Assembly (NCBI RefSeq): GCF_034120055.1
Contig: NZ_CP139368.1
Coordinates: 3,658,001-3,722,000 of the forward strand
Source of the DNA: Microbacterium rhizosphaerae
GTDB lineage: Bacteria; Actinomycetota; Actinomycetes; Actinomycetales; Microbacteriaceae
DNA: 64,000 nucleotides
Direction: 5' to 3'
The notes beneath the pieces were generated by a model. The model was not told the origin of the DNA and made no database searches. It saw nothing but the letters and a program-made list of their open reading frames with translations. Numbering within the stretch: position 1 is the first letter of the stretch; each line of letters opens with the position of its first letter. Position numbers and translations under genes: made by a program. This document shows positions 40,840-50,080 of this stretch, piece by piece.

Positions 40840-42423
40840 TCAGTCGTCGCGTTTGCGGAACATCTTCGGCGGATCGTCGATGGCCGGCCGCTCCGCGACC
40901 ACGGGGAAGGTGCCGGTGTGGCCCTCGCGTGCAGCGGCCGCGGCCGCGATGCGCGTGCGGAATGAGAACCAGCCGATGATCAGCAGCGGGATGATGAGGA
41001 CGAGGGATGCGAGCACCCACCGGCCGGTCGGCGTGAACGCCATCGTCACCAGGACGAACACCAGGAAGGCGAGCGTCAGCCACGCGGTGAAGGGCGCCCC
41101 GAACAGGCGGAACGACGGCCGCTCGATGCGGCCGGCCCGCGCCCACCGGTGCAGCTTCATCTGGCAGAGGATGATCGTCCCCCAGCCGCCGATGATGCCG
41201 AGCGCCGATACGTTCAGCACGATCTCGAACGCCTGCTGCGGCACGACGGCGTTCAGGCCCACGCCGAGGAGCGTGATGCACGACGTCAGGAGGATGCCGC
41301 CGTAGGGCACACCGTGACGGCTCATCCGCATCGTGAACAGGGGCGCGGAGCCGTTCACCGCCATCGACCGCAGGATGCGTCCGGTCGAGTACAGACCCGC
41401 GTTCAGGCTCGACAGGGCGGCGGTCAGCACGACGAAGTTCATGATGGATGCCGACACCTCCCCGGCCTGCGGCGACCCGATGTGCGAGAAGAACGTCACG
41501 AACGGGGACTCGTCCGCCGAGTACGTGCTGTACGGCAGCAGGAGCGACAGCAGCAGGATCGAGCCGACGTAGAAGACCGCGATCCGGATCACGACGGTGT
41601 TGACCGCGCGTGGCATGATCTTCCGCGGCTCCGCGGTCTCGCCCGCCGCCGTGCCGACGAGCTCGATCGCCGCGTATGCGAACACGACGCCGCTGATCGC
41701 GAGGAGCGGCGCGAACGCGCCCATCGGGAACCATCCGCCGTTGTCCTGGATGACGGTGATGCCGGTGGGCCCCACATCCGTGTGCCCGACGAAGAGGAGG
41801 AAGATCACGCCGATGATGAGGAAGATCACCAGCGCGGCGACCTTGATCATCGCGAACCAGAACTCCATCTCGCCGAAGACCCGCACCGACACGAGGTTGA
41901 GCGACAGCACGACGATCAGCGCGACGAGGGCGATCGCCCACTGCGGCACGGCCTGCAGGAAGGGGACGTACGGCGCCCAGAACTTGACGTACAGGGCCAC
42001 GGCGGTGACATCGACGATCGACGTGAACGCCCAGTTCAGGAAGTACAGCCAGCCGGCGGTGTACGCCATCTTCTCGCCGTAGAACTCCCGGGCGTACGAG
42101 ACGAACGAGCCGGACGACGGCCGGTGCAGCACGAGCTCGCCGAGCGCGCGCAGGATCAGGAACGCGAAGAACCCGCACAGCGCGTACACGAAGACCAGCG
42201 ACGGTCCGGAGCTGGCGAGTCTGCCGCCGGCGCCCAGGAACAGTCCCGTTCCGATCGCGCCGCCGATCGCGATCATCTGGATCTGCCGCGGCAGGAGGGT
42301 CTTGTGGTACCCCTCCTCCTCGCTCGAGAAGTCCTGCGCCGCCAGCATGACGTCGCCGACGAGCTCGCGGCTGTTCTCGAGTTCCTGCTCCGGGTCGTGG
42401 GGGTGCTGATCGGTCGCACTCAT
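40840..42423 (-). CDS. Amino-acid permease, AnsP/GabP type (APC superfamily)
   Basis: 527 residues with 12 spans. '[18 protein letters not shown]' in TM1 is the substrate-binding signature of the AAT family; '[20 protein letters not shown]' in the TM6-TM7 region is strongly conserved in asparagine, GABA and aromatic amino-acid permeases. Asp/Asn or GABA are the likely substrates, but the sequence does not decide. A charged 40-residue N-terminal tail precedes TM1. Single gene, with a 100-base gap upstream. Confidence 0.9.
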   Translation of the reverse strand: MSATDQHPHDPEQELENSRELVGDVMLAAQDFSSEEEGYHKTLLPRQIQMIAIGGAIGTGLFLGAGGRLASSGPSLVFVYALCGFFAFLILRALGELVLHRPSSGSFVSYAREFYGEKMAYTAGWLYFLNWAFTSIVDVTAVALYVKFWAPYVPFLQAVPQWAIALVALIVVLSLNLVSVRVFGEMEFWFAMIKVAALVIFLIIGVIFLLFVGHTDVGPTGITVIQDNGGWFPMGAFAPLLAISGVVFAYAAIELVGTAAGETAEPRKIMPRAVNTVVIRIAVFYVGSILLLSLLLPYSTYSADESPFVTFFSHIGSPQAGEVSASIMNFVVLTAALSSLNAGLYSTGRILRSMAVNGSAPLFTMRMSRHGVPYGGILLTSCITLLGVGLNAVVPQQAFEIVLNVSALGIIGGWGTIILCQMKLHRWARAGRIERPSFRLFGAPFTAWLTLAFLVFVLVTMAFTPTGRWVLASLVLIIPLLIIGWFSFRTRIAAAAAAREGHTGTFPVVAERPAIDDPPKMFRKRDD

Positions 42424-42523
42424 GGCGTCTCCTCGGTGCTCGGTCTGGGGAACGAGTCAGTCCACCCGGTTTACCGAATCGCTCGGGAACGCACAAGTGA
42501 CACGCGCGGCGGCGGCGCCCGCG

Positions 42524-42865
42524 TCAGTCGTTGGTGAGATCGCCGTCCAGCAGAGCCGGCCGCTCGGACCGCGCCTGGATCTCGTAGGGGTCCAGGCTCA
42601 CCTCTGCGTCGATCGGCTCGAAGTCGCCGAGGTTCTCGGGCACGACCGGCTGGACCATCTTCGCGATCTTGCGGAGACGATCGGTGGCGGCGTTCTCGGC
42701 GAGCACGGGAACGTAATCGCGCACCCGTGCACCGCTCAGGCTGCCGTACTCCTCCCGGACGATCGTCGCGATGGTGTCGCGATCGACCGAGGGGAACCGC
42801 TCCGACAGGCGGGCGATGGCCTCCTCGAGGGCGCGCTGTTCGCTCTGTGTGTCCACGGTGATCAT
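42524..42865 (-). CDS. Small protein with a three-helix-bundle dimerisation domain
   Basis: 113 residues from the ATG at 42865; a GTG two codons earlier is possible. 'ARLSERFPSVDRDTIATIVR' and 'EEYGSLSGARVRDYVPVLAE' are the helices of the domain found in many small actinobacterial proteins, followed by a charged tail. Soluble. No partner is identifiable from the neighbours. It diverges from lgt. Confidence 0.7.
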   Translation of the reverse strand: MITVDTQSEQRALEEAIARLSERFPSVDRDTIATIVREEYGSLSGARVRDYVPVLAENAATDRLRKIAKMVQPVVPENLGDFEPIDAEVSLDPYEIQARSERPALLDGDLTND

Positions 42866-42980
42866 TGTCACCCACGGAGGATCCGCGCGGAAGCCGGGCG
42901 GATCGCGATCCGCTCAGCGGACCCTGGGTTGCGCCCTCTATGCTGACCCCCGCCCGCATCCCCTCCGGAAAGCCTCCCGC

Positions 42981-43892
42981 GTGAAGATCACCAGCATCCC
43001 CAGCCCTCCCCCGGCGTGGGCCCAGTTCCAGCTCGGACCGCTCACCATCCACACGTACGCGCTGTGCATCATCGCGGGCATCATCGCGGCCGTGTGGATC
43101 ACGGGCAGACGACTCGCGAAACGCGGGGTGGATGCCGGGTTCGCCATCGATGCCGCGCTGTGGGCCGTGCCCCTCGGGATCATCTGCGCGCGGTTCTACC
43201 ACGTGTTCACGCACGTGGGGGACTACTTCTTCCCCGGTGCGAACCTGTGGAACGTCTTCGCGATCTGGGACGGCGGCAACGCCATCTACGGAGCGCTGAT
43301 CGGCGGCGCGCTCGGCATCTGGATCGCCTGCCGCCGCGCCGGCGTCCGCTTCTGGACCTTCGCCGACGCGCTCGCGCCGGCGCTGCTGGTCGCCCAGTCC
43401 CTCGGCCGGTTCGGCAATTACTTCAACCACGAGCTGTACGGCATCCCCACCACCCTTCCCTGGGGCCTGCAGATCGAGTCGACCAACCCGAAGTTCCCGC
43501 CGGGACTGCCGGCGGGCACCCTGTTCCACCCGCTGTTCCTGTACGAGATCATCTGGAACCTGGTCGGCTTCGCCGTGCTGCTCCTGCTCGAGCGGCGCTT
43601 CACGCTCCAGTGGGGCAAGATGCTCGCGCTGTACCTCATCTGGTACGGCACCGGCCGCAGCTACCTCGAGTCGATCCGCATCGACCCCTCGAGCAACAGT
43701 TTCCTCGGCATCCCCGCGAACGTCTGGGCCTCGTTCGTCGCCGTCATCCTCGGCGTCGTCCTGCTCGTCGTGCAGTCGCGCCGCCATCCCGGCGCCGAGC
43801 CGTCTCCGTTCACGCGACCCGATTCGCGGGCCCGCCGCAAGGATCCGGTGGCCCCTGCCGGCGAGTCCGAGGAACAGATCTCGCGCTCCTGA
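42981..43892 (+). CDS. lgt: Prolipoprotein diacylglyceryl transferase
   Basis: 303 residues from a GTG. Transfers a diacylglyceryl group to the lipobox cysteine, as needed for both binding lipoproteins in this window. Seven spans and the Lgt signature 'LGRFGNYFNHELYG', with 'FHPLFLYEIIWNL' later, are complete; the essential 'HGG'-type motif appears as 'IWDGGNAIYGALIGG', as in Actinobacteria. The C-terminal 35 residues are basic and extend beyond the usual end. The usual neighbours (trp genes, gltB) are absent, so the locus is rearranged or specific to the genus. Confidence 0.95.
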   Translation: MKITSIPSPPPAWAQFQLGPLTIHTYALCIIAGIIAAVWITGRRLAKRGVDAGFAIDAALWAVPLGIICARFYHVFTHVGDYFFPGANLWNVFAIWDGGNAIYGALIGGALGIWIACRRAGVRFWTFADALAPALLVAQSLGRFGNYFNHELYGIPTTLPWGLQIESTNPKFPPGLPAGTLFHPLFLYEIIWNLVGFAVLLLLERRFTLQWGKMLALYLIWYGTGRSYLESIRIDPSSNSFLGIPANVWASFVAVILGVVLLVVQSRRHPGAEPSPFTRPDSRARRKDPVAPAGESEEQISRS

Positions 43893-43904
43893 GCCCGCCT
43901 CGGC

Positions 43905-44693
43905 CTACAACTCCGCTGTCAGGCCGCCGTCGATGACGAAGTCGGCGCCCGTGATGTTGCCGGCGACCAGATCGCTGGCGAGGAACACGACGAGCGCTGC
44001 GACCTCCTCCGGCTTCGTGAAGCGACCCGTGACCATCGACGCCTCCGCACCGGCGACGATCTGCGCGCGCTCGGCGCCTGCGGCGGCGGACACGGTCGCG
44101 GCCACTCCCCCGTCGCCGAGCCACAGGTCCGTGGCGACGGGTCCGGGGCTGACCGTGTTGACGCGGATACCGTCGGCGCCGACCTCTTTCGACAGCGACT
44201 TCGAGAAGTTCACGAGCGCGGCCTTCGCCGCGCTGTAGTCGATGACCGCGGGATCGGGCAGCCGCGCGTTGACCGACGCGACCGTGACGACCGAGCCCCG
44301 CCGTGCGTCGCGCATCACGGGGAGCGCTGCGCGCGTCATCCGGATCGCCGTGAGCGCATCGAGCTGGAACGTGCCCATCCACTCGTCGTCGGAGACCGCG
44401 GCGAAGCCGCCCGTGCGCGGACGCACGCCGCCCACGTTGTTCACGAGGATGCCGACGGGGCCGAGGTCGCCGGCCCGCGCGACGAGCTCGTCCGCGACGC
44501 TCGGATCGGTGAGGTCGGCGGCGATCGCGGTCACGCCACCGGCCTCGGCGAGCGCCGCCAGATCGGGGGTGATGCTGCGCGAGGCGGCGAGCACCCGTGC
44601 ACCCTCGGCGACGAGGGTCCGGGTCACGGCGAGGCCGATCCCCCGGCCCGCGCCCGTGACGATGGCAACGGTGCCCTCGAGGCCGAGATCCAC
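43905..44693 (-). CDS. SDR-family oxidoreductase
   Basis: 262 residues; the GTG at 44693 is chosen since it lies 1 base after the upstream stop and the Rossmann motif 'VTGAGRGIG' then begins at residue 11. 'NNVGG', the catalytic Ser in 'VASVNAR', 'YSAAKAAL' (Tyr/Lys pair) and 'SPGPVATDLW' mark a classical SDR. Coupled to the alpha/beta hydrolase before it, and the pair faces a LysR regulator across a perfect dyad. Substrate unknown. Confidence 0.87.
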   Translation of the reverse strand: MDLGLEGTVAIVTGAGRGIGLAVTRTLVAEGARVLAASRSITPDLAALAEAGGVTAIAADLTDPSVADELVARAGDLGPVGILVNNVGGVRPRTGGFAAVSDDEWMGTFQLDALTAIRMTRAALPVMRDARRGSVVTVASVNARLPDPAVIDYSAAKAALVNFSKSLSKEVGADGIRVNTVSPGPVATDLWLGDGGVAATVSAAAGAERAQIVAGAEASMVTGRFTKPEEVAALVVFLASDLVAGNITGADFVIDGGLTAEL

Positions 44694-44694
44694 G

Positions 44695-45495
44695 TCAGAG
44701 ACCCTGCACCGTGAGCCACTCCAGGACGGCGTCCGCGACATCGGCCCAGCCGTGGTCGATCGTCAGGGAGTGCCCGCGCCCCTCGAACTGCTGGAGCTCG
44801 TTCACGGTCATCGCATCCCGGTACTGCTTGAGGGTCGAACGGGTGACGACGTCGGGCACGGTGTGGTCGGCCGTCCCCGAGATCAGCAGCAGCGGCCCCC
44901 GCGGCTCGCGCTTCGTGTCGACGGCGGCGGGCGAGTGCATCGAGAAGTTCGCTCCCGCGGCCTGGAACAGCGGGCGCCCCGGCGACGGGATGGTCCAGCG
45001 CTCGTACAGGGCGTCCGACTCCTCCTGGTCCAGCGCATTGCCGAAGCCGTAGCGGAACTGCTCCTTCGTCAGGGAGATGGCCTTGTGCCGGTTGGCGGGG
45101 TTGCCCAGCACGGGGAACCCGGACCTCAGCTGTGCCAGCGGGAGCGGCAGCACGCCCTTGATCTGCGCCGGGTCGATCGCGACGGCGCCCGCGCCGACGC
45201 CCTCCCCGAGGAGCTTCTCGGCGAGGAGCCCGCCGAACGAGTGCCCGATGAGGATCGTGTCGTCGCCGAGACCGTTCGCCACCTCGGCGAAGTGGTCTGC
45301 CGCCTCGTCGATGCCGATGTCGGCGACGGCATCCGGATTCTCGCGCGCCGCGGCGACCGTGTCGGCCTCGTTCGGCCACCCGGGGGCGACCGGCTCGTAA
45401 CCGGCGGCGCGGAACTTCTCGATCCAGGGGCCCCAGCTCGTGGCGTGCAGCCAGAGGCCGTGGATGAAGACGACGGGACGAGGGCTTTCGGCCAT
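44695..45495 (-). CDS. Alpha/beta hydrolase
   Basis: 266 residues from the ATG at 45495. 'VVFIHGLWLHATSWGPW' supplies the oxyanion hole, 'LIGHSFGGLLA' the nucleophile Ser, 'ISGTADHTVP' the Asp and 'EGRGHSLTIDHGWADVADAV' the His. No signal peptide. It belongs to the broad haloperoxidase/esterase type often regulated by LysR proteins. First gene of a two-gene operon with the SDR and probable target of the divergent LysR protein. Confidence 0.85.
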   Translation of the reverse strand: MAESPRPVVFIHGLWLHATSWGPWIEKFRAAGYEPVAPGWPNEADTVAAARENPDAVADIGIDEAADHFAEVANGLGDDTILIGHSFGGLLAEKLLGEGVGAGAVAIDPAQIKGVLPLPLAQLRSGFPVLGNPANRHKAISLTKEQFRYGFGNALDQEESDALYERWTIPSPGRPLFQAAGANFSMHSPAAVDTKREPRGPLLLISGTADHTVPDVVTRSTLKQYRDAMTVNELQQFEGRGHSLTIDHGWADVADAVLEWLTVQGL

Positions 45496-45568
45496 GGGAG
45501 CGCTCCTAGCAGTCGGGACTCCAGCACACACCCCAGCCGACGGCGGCGTCCAGAACCGTTTGGACACG

Positions 45569-45593
45569 GATCGATGCACGTCTTGCATCGATC
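45569..45593. promoter_or_regulatory. LysR recognition site: GATCGATGCA-N5-TGCATCGATC
   Basis: Two 10-base arms, perfectly complementary, around the spacer CGTCT. It contains the T-N11-A type core of LysR sites and lies between the divergent hydrolase/SDR operon and the LysR gene, 38 bases before the latter's start. It is probably both autorepression and activation site. Confidence 0.8.
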
Positions 45594-45630
45594 GCCGCGG
45601 GTGCGAGAGCCTTCCCTGTGGGGAGGACTC

Positions 45631-46569
45631 GTGGACCTCGATCTTCGGCTCGTGCGCTCCTTCGTCGCGGTGGCCGACGAGCTGCACTTCGGACGTGCGG
45701 CGGCGCGCCTGCACGTCAGCCAGCCCGCCCTCTCGCGACAGATCCGCCGCCTCGAGGACGACCTCGGCTTCACGCTGTTCGCGCGCGACAGCCGGCGCGT
45801 GGCGCTGACGCCGCAGGGAGCGCGCTTCCTGAAGGACGCGCGCCCGCTCCTGGCTCAGGCGGCCAGAATGATGCACCCCGACGACCCGGGCATCCGGATC
45901 GCCCACATCTTCGACCTCGACACCGGGCGGCTCGTCGCAGACGCGTTCGCCGAGCGGCATCCCGACGTCCCGGTGATCGCCAGCTCGATGGACAGCCGGC
46001 GGCAGTTCGACGCGCTCGTGGCGGGTCTGCTCGACATCGGGATCCTCCGCCTGACGCCGTCGATGGTCGGGGAGCATCCCACCGGATGGCGCCATCGCCC
46101 GCTGCGGCTGGAGCCGTTCTGGCTGGTGGGACGTTCGGGCGGCCGCGTCGCCGAGACCGTTTCGCTGCGCGAGCGCCCGGTCGAGGTCTTCGGCGACCCC
46201 CTCGGCTCCGCCCTGTTCAACGCCCACGGCGCCTACCTGCGGGCGCTCGAGGCGCACAGCGATCTGGCCTTCCGCTGGCTCGGCAACCCCGGAACGTTCG
46301 ACCAGTGCCTCCCGCACGTGCGGCGGGCGACGGATGCCGCGTACCTCCTCGAGTTCGAGTCGTACGCGCTGCGCTACCGGCGGCTCGGCATCCCCATCCA
46401 TCGCCCCGCCGAGCTCCAGCCCGTCTATCCGTGGTCGATCGTGTGGCGCGAGGACCCGAATCCACCCGCCGTGGCCGACTTCCTCGACGTCGCCGCGGAG
46501 CAGGCGCGGGAGCGCGACTGGCTGACGCCGGAGTCGGCGGCGCCGCTGTGGCAGCCCTCGTCGGGGTGA
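45631..46569 (+). CDS. LysR-family regulator
   Basis: 312 residues from a GTG with GGGGAGGA 5 bases upstream. HTH 'LHFGRAAARLHVSQPALSRQ' followed by 'IRRLEDDLGFTLFARDSRRV' is textbook; the effector domain is of ordinary length. Divergent from the hydrolase/SDR pair with a 25-base perfect dyad in between, so it most likely controls that pair. Confidence 0.93.
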   Translation: MDLDLRLVRSFVAVADELHFGRAAARLHVSQPALSRQIRRLEDDLGFTLFARDSRRVALTPQGARFLKDARPLLAQAARMMHPDDPGIRIAHIFDLDTGRLVADAFAERHPDVPVIASSMDSRRQFDALVAGLLDIGILRLTPSMVGEHPTGWRHRPLRLEPFWLVGRSGGRVAETVSLRERPVEVFGDPLGSALFNAHGAYLRALEAHSDLAFRWLGNPGTFDQCLPHVRRATDAAYLLEFESYALRYRRLGIPIHRPAELQPVYPWSIVWREDPNPPAVADFLDVAAEQARERDWLTPESAAPLWQPSSG

Positions 46570-46621
46570 GCCGTCGCCGGAAACCGACCGGCGTGTTTCG
46601 GCGGCGCGTATCGTCGGGGTC

Positions 46622-47620
46622 ATGACTGCGCTTCGACTCCTCTTCCTCGGCGGCACCGGCACCATCAGCCACGCCTGCGTCACCGCGGCTTCCGCCGCCG
46701 GCCACGACGTCACCGTCCTCCACCGCGGGCGCAGCGACCGCCCGCTGCCCGACGGCGTGCGCACCGTCCTCGGCGATGTGCGGGACGCGACCTCGATGCG
46801 CGCGGCCGTCGGCGGCGAGCGGTTCGACGTCGTCCTCGACTTCCTGTCGTTCGTGCCCGCACACGTCGAGACGGTGCTCTCCGTGTTCGAGGGCCACGTC
46901 GGGCAGTACGTCTTCATCAGCTCCGCATCTGCGTACCAGAAGCCGCCCCGCTCCCTCCCCGTCACCGAGTCGACACCGCTGCGCAACCCGTTCTGGCAGT
47001 ACTCGCGAGACAAGATCGCCTGCGAAGACCTCCTGGTGGGCGCCTACCGCGAGCGCGCGCTGCCGGTGACGATCGTGCGTCCCTCGCACACCTACGACGA
47101 GCGGCTGATCCCGACCACCGGCGGCTGGACAGACATCGCGCGCCTGCGCGACGGCAAGCCGGTGGTCGTGCACGGCGACGGCACGACCCAGTGGACGCTG
47201 ACGCACGCCGACGACTTCGCCGTCGCCTTCACGGGACTGCTCGGCAACCCCGCCGCCATCGGCGAGGCGTATACGATCACCGGCTCGCACGCGCCGACGT
47301 GGAACGAGATCTACGGCTGGCTGGCCGAGGCGGCGGGCGTCGACGACCCGCAGTTCGTCCACATCGCGAGCGAGACGATCGCCGCCTTCGCCCCCGACGC
47401 CGGGCCCGGCCTCATCGGCGACAAGGCCCACTCGATGGTCTTCGATGCATCGAAAGTCACGCGTCTCGTCCCCGAGTTCCGCACGACCATCACCTTCGAC
47501 GAGGGCGCCCGACGCATCCTCGCCTTCTACGATGCGCATCCCGAATCGCGGCGAGTGGATGCCGACGTGGATGCCGCGTTCGACCGGATGATCGCCCACG
47601 CCCGCGCAGCGGGCGCTTGA
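46622..47620 (+). CDS. NAD-dependent epimerase/dehydratase family protein
   Basis: 332 residues. 'LLFLGGTGTISHACVTAA' is a variant Rossmann GxxGxxS motif; 'SSASAYQ' holds the serine site and the catalytic tyrosine appears as 'QYSRDKIACE' (YxxxK). The extended-SDR C-terminal domain is present ('VHGDGTTQWTLTHADDFAVA'). Resembles plant-CSP41-like and UDP-sugar epimerase-type proteins. Substrate uncertain. It runs ahead of the VOC gene by 22 bases, in one direction. Confidence 0.82.
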   Translation: MTALRLLFLGGTGTISHACVTAASAAGHDVTVLHRGRSDRPLPDGVRTVLGDVRDATSMRAAVGGERFDVVLDFLSFVPAHVETVLSVFEGHVGQYVFISSASAYQKPPRSLPVTESTPLRNPFWQYSRDKIACEDLLVGAYRERALPVTIVRPSHTYDERLIPTTGGWTDIARLRDGKPVVVHGDGTTQWTLTHADDFAVAFTGLLGNPAAIGEAYTITGSHAPTWNEIYGWLAEAAGVDDPQFVHIASETIAAFAPDAGPGLIGDKAHSMVFDASKVTRLVPEFRTTITFDEGARRILAFYDAHPESRRVDADVDAAFDRMIAHARAAGA

Positions 47621-47642
47621 CCAGGAAGTGGAGATCACAGCC

Positions 47643-48272
47643 ATGCCCGACGACATCGATCTGAAGCTCGAGGCCATCGTCATCCCGGTCGCCGACGTCG
47701 ACCGTTCCAAGGCGTTCTACGCACAGCTCGGGTGGCGTCTCGACGCCGACTTCGCGTTCGACAACGGCTTCCGGGTCGTGCAGTTCACCCCGCCGGGGTC
47801 GCCCGCCTCGATCCAGTTCGGGACGCGGATCACGCAGCAGCGGCCAGGGACGGCCGAGGGCGTCTACCTCGTCGTCAACGATGCGCAAGCGGCGCACGAG
47901 CGCCTCGCGGCGCTCGGCGCCGAGGTCGAGGATGTCTTCCACCCGACCGCACCCGGTGCGCAGTTCGGCCACGTCGACGGGCGCGAGGCGGGCGCCGGCG
48001 AGCGGGCCAGCTACGGCACCTTCGCGTCCTTCCGGGATCCCGACGGCAACACGTTCCTGCTGCAGGAGGTCACCACGCGCCTGCCGGGCCGCATCGACGC
48101 GCACGAGACTACCTACGCCTCGCAGGCCGACCTCGAAGCCGCGCTGGTGCGCGCGGCAGCCGCGCACGGCGTGCACGAGGCCGCCGACCTCGGCGGAGTC
48201 CGCGACGAGCAGTGGCCGCAGTGGTACGCGGCCTACATGGTCGCCGAGCAGCACGGCACCGACCTCCCCTGA
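47643..48272 (+). CDS. VOC (glyoxalase/bleomycin-resistance) family protein with helical extension
   Basis: 209 residues from the ATG, preferred over a GTG at 47628 because GGAG lies 9 bases upstream. The first 140 residues are one VOC module ('EAIVIPVADVDRSKAFYAQL', 'SFRDPDGNTFLLQEVTTRLP'). A C-terminal extension of about 60 residues, 'TYASQADLEAALVRAAAAHG' and 'QWPQWYAAYMVAEQHG', is known from a VOC subgroup in soil bacteria. Metal-dependent chemistry is likely but the reaction is unknown. Confidence 0.87.
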   Translation: MPDDIDLKLEAIVIPVADVDRSKAFYAQLGWRLDADFAFDNGFRVVQFTPPGSPASIQFGTRITQQRPGTAEGVYLVVNDAQAAHERLAALGAEVEDVFHPTAPGAQFGHVDGREAGAGERASYGTFASFRDPDGNTFLLQEVTTRLPGRIDAHETTYASQADLEAALVRAAAAHGVHEAADLGGVRDEQWPQWYAAYMVAEQHGTDLP

Positions 48273-48289
48273 CCCGATCGGAACAGAGC

Positions 48290-48826
48290 ATGCGCACGCT
48301 CGTGGTGTACGAACTCGTCTCGCTGGACGGCTTCGCCGACGACCCCGACCGGTTCGTGACCGACTGGGACGTCGAGATGGACGCGAATCTCGCCGCCGTG
48401 ATCGGGGCTCAGGATGCCGTCATCCTCGGACGCCGCAGCTACGACGAGTGGTCGCGGTATTGGCCGACGAGCACGATCGAGCCCTTCGCGACCTTCATCA
48501 ACACCGTGCCGAAGTATGTCGCCACGACGTCGCCGCTCGCGACCCCGTGGACGGATTCGCATACGCTCGACGGCGACCTCGTCGAATCGGTGCGAGGACT
48601 GAAGGAGAAGCCGGGCGGCGACATCGGCGTGCACGGGAGCATCTCCGTCGCCCGCGCCCTCCTGGATGCCGGTCTCGTCGACGAGCTGCGGCTCGTCATC
48701 GCTCCGCACATCATCGGCGAGGGCCGTCGGCTGCTCGACGGGCTGCCGGCGATGCGCCTCCAGACGATCCGGAGCTCGACCTCGCCGACGGGCTACCTCT
48801 TGGTGGACTACCTCGTCACGACGTGA
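48290..48826 (+). CDS. Dihydrofolate-reductase-like protein (RibD C-terminal family)
   Basis: 178 residues: 'YELVSLDGFADDPDRFVTDW', 'AVILGRRSYDEWSRYWP' and 'GGDIGVHGSISVARALLDAG' are the NADPH-binding pattern of the RibD_C/DHFR-like family, distinct from true folA. 18 bases after the VOC gene, so perhaps co-transcribed. The last 11 bases overlap the convergent flavin oxidoreductase gene. Substrate unknown. Confidence 0.88.
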   Translation: MRTLVVYELVSLDGFADDPDRFVTDWDVEMDANLAAVIGAQDAVILGRRSYDEWSRYWPTSTIEPFATFINTVPKYVATTSPLATPWTDSHTLDGDLVESVRGLKEKPGGDIGVHGSISVARALLDAGLVDELRLVIAPHIIGEGRRLLDGLPAMRLQTIRSSTSPTGYLLVDYLVTT

Positions 48827-49916
48827 ACAGGTCGCGGTGCTGCCGCGGCTGCGATCGCAGGTACTGCGGCGCGACGCGCACCTGAGCCCCGAGCTCGGCC
48901 GCCGCGTGCCACGGCCAGCGCGGGTCGTAGAGGGCGGTGCGGGCGAGCGCGACGAGGTCTGCGTCGCCCGTGGCGACGATGGCCTCGGCCTGCTCATACC
49001 CCGTGATGAGCCCGACCGCGACCACGGGGATGTCGACGCCCTCCTTGACCGCACGCGCGAGAGGCACCTGGTAGCCCGGTCCGACCGGGATGACCTGCTG
49101 CGGGCTGAGGCCGCCGCTCGACACATGGACGGCGTCGCATCCGGACGCCTCCAGAGCCTGTGCGAACTCGACCGTCTGCGCGATGTCCCATCCCCCCGGC
49201 ACCCAGTCCGTGCCCGAGACGCGCACCGACACCGGCAGCTCCGGCACGGCCTGCTTCACGGCGTCGAGCACCTCGAGCGGGAACCGCATCCGGTTCTCGA
49301 GCGAACCGCCGTACTCGTCGGTGCGCCGGTTCGACAGCGGCGAGAGGAACTCGTGGAGCAGGTAGCCGTGCGCTGCGTGCAGCTGCACGGCGTCGATGCC
49401 GATCCTCGCCGCACGCGCCGCGGCGTGCGCAAAGCCGTCGCGCACGCGCGAGAGGCCCTCGCGATCGAGCGCGTGCGGCGCGACCTCGCCCTCGAGGAAC
49501 GGGATCGCGGACGGTGCGACGGTCTGCCACCCGTTCGGGTCGCGAGGCGGGAGCTGCGCGCCGCCCCGCCAGGGAACCTCGGTCGACGCCTTGCGGCCGG
49601 CGTGGGCGAGCTGCACGGCGATCGGCGTCTGCGACCATCGGCGGATGCGCTCGATCGTCGATCCCATCGCCGCCGCGGTCCGGTCGTCCCACAGCCCCGT
49701 GTCGGCGTAACTGATGCGACCCTCCGGGACCACGGCGGTCGCCTCGATCGTCAGCAGCGCCGCCCCGGACTGCGCGAGCTGGCCGAGGTGGATGAGATGC
49801 CAGTCGGTCATCTCGCCGTCCTCGGCGGAGTACTGGCACATGGGCGCGATCACGATGCGGTTGGCGAGCTCCAGCGAGCCGACGCGGATGGGCTCGAACA
49901 GCACGGGGTGTGGCAC
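48816..49916 (-). CDS. Old yellow enzyme, NADH:flavin oxidoreductase (YqjM type)
   Basis: 366 residues from a GTG with GAGGAG upstream. FMN and substrate residues in 'NRIVIAPMCQYSAEDG' (with the YqjM-type Cys), 'QLAHAGRKAS' and 'QLHAAHGYLLHEFLSPLSNR' are intact, followed by 'NRMRFPLEVLDAVKQAVP'. It reduces activated C=C bonds with NAD(P)H, often in detoxification. Cytoplasmic, single gene. Confidence 0.93.
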   Translation of the reverse strand: MPHPVLFEPIRVGSLELANRIVIAPMCQYSAEDGEMTDWHLIHLGQLAQSGAALLTIEATAVVPEGRISYADTGLWDDRTAAAMGSTIERIRRWSQTPIAVQLAHAGRKASTEVPWRGGAQLPPRDPNGWQTVAPSAIPFLEGEVAPHALDREGLSRVRDGFAHAAARAARIGIDAVQLHAAHGYLLHEFLSPLSNRRTDEYGGSLENRMRFPLEVLDAVKQAVPELPVSVRVSGTDWVPGGWDIAQTVEFAQALEASGCDAVHVSSGGLSPQQVIPVGPGYQVPLARAVKEGVDIPVVAVGLITGYEQAEAIVATGDADLVALARTALYDPRWPWHAAAELGAQVRVAPQYLRSQPRQHRDLFTS

Positions 49917-50033
49917 GGGGACTCCTCAGGGGTGCGCGGGCCCGATCGACGATACGCCGCTGCCGCAGGTGCGGGACGCGCGGGGCGCCCGGATGACGGA
50001 TCCTTGCGGCGCCGCCCGCGGAGTGGGATCATT

Positions 50034-50063
50034 CCATTAATTCATCGAACGATGAATTAATGG
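50034..50063. promoter_or_regulatory. 30-base operator palindrome before the PEP-utilising gene
   Basis: Arms CCATTAATTCATCG and CGATGAATTAATGG are exact complements around a 2-base centre AA. It lies 18-47 bases before the ATG at 50081 and includes the alternative ATG at 50060. TTCATCG/CGATGAA is typical of MarR- or TetR-type dimer sites. No regulator gene adjoins it. Confidence 0.8.
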
Positions 50064-50080
50064 AGCCCGAAGGCAGTCAG

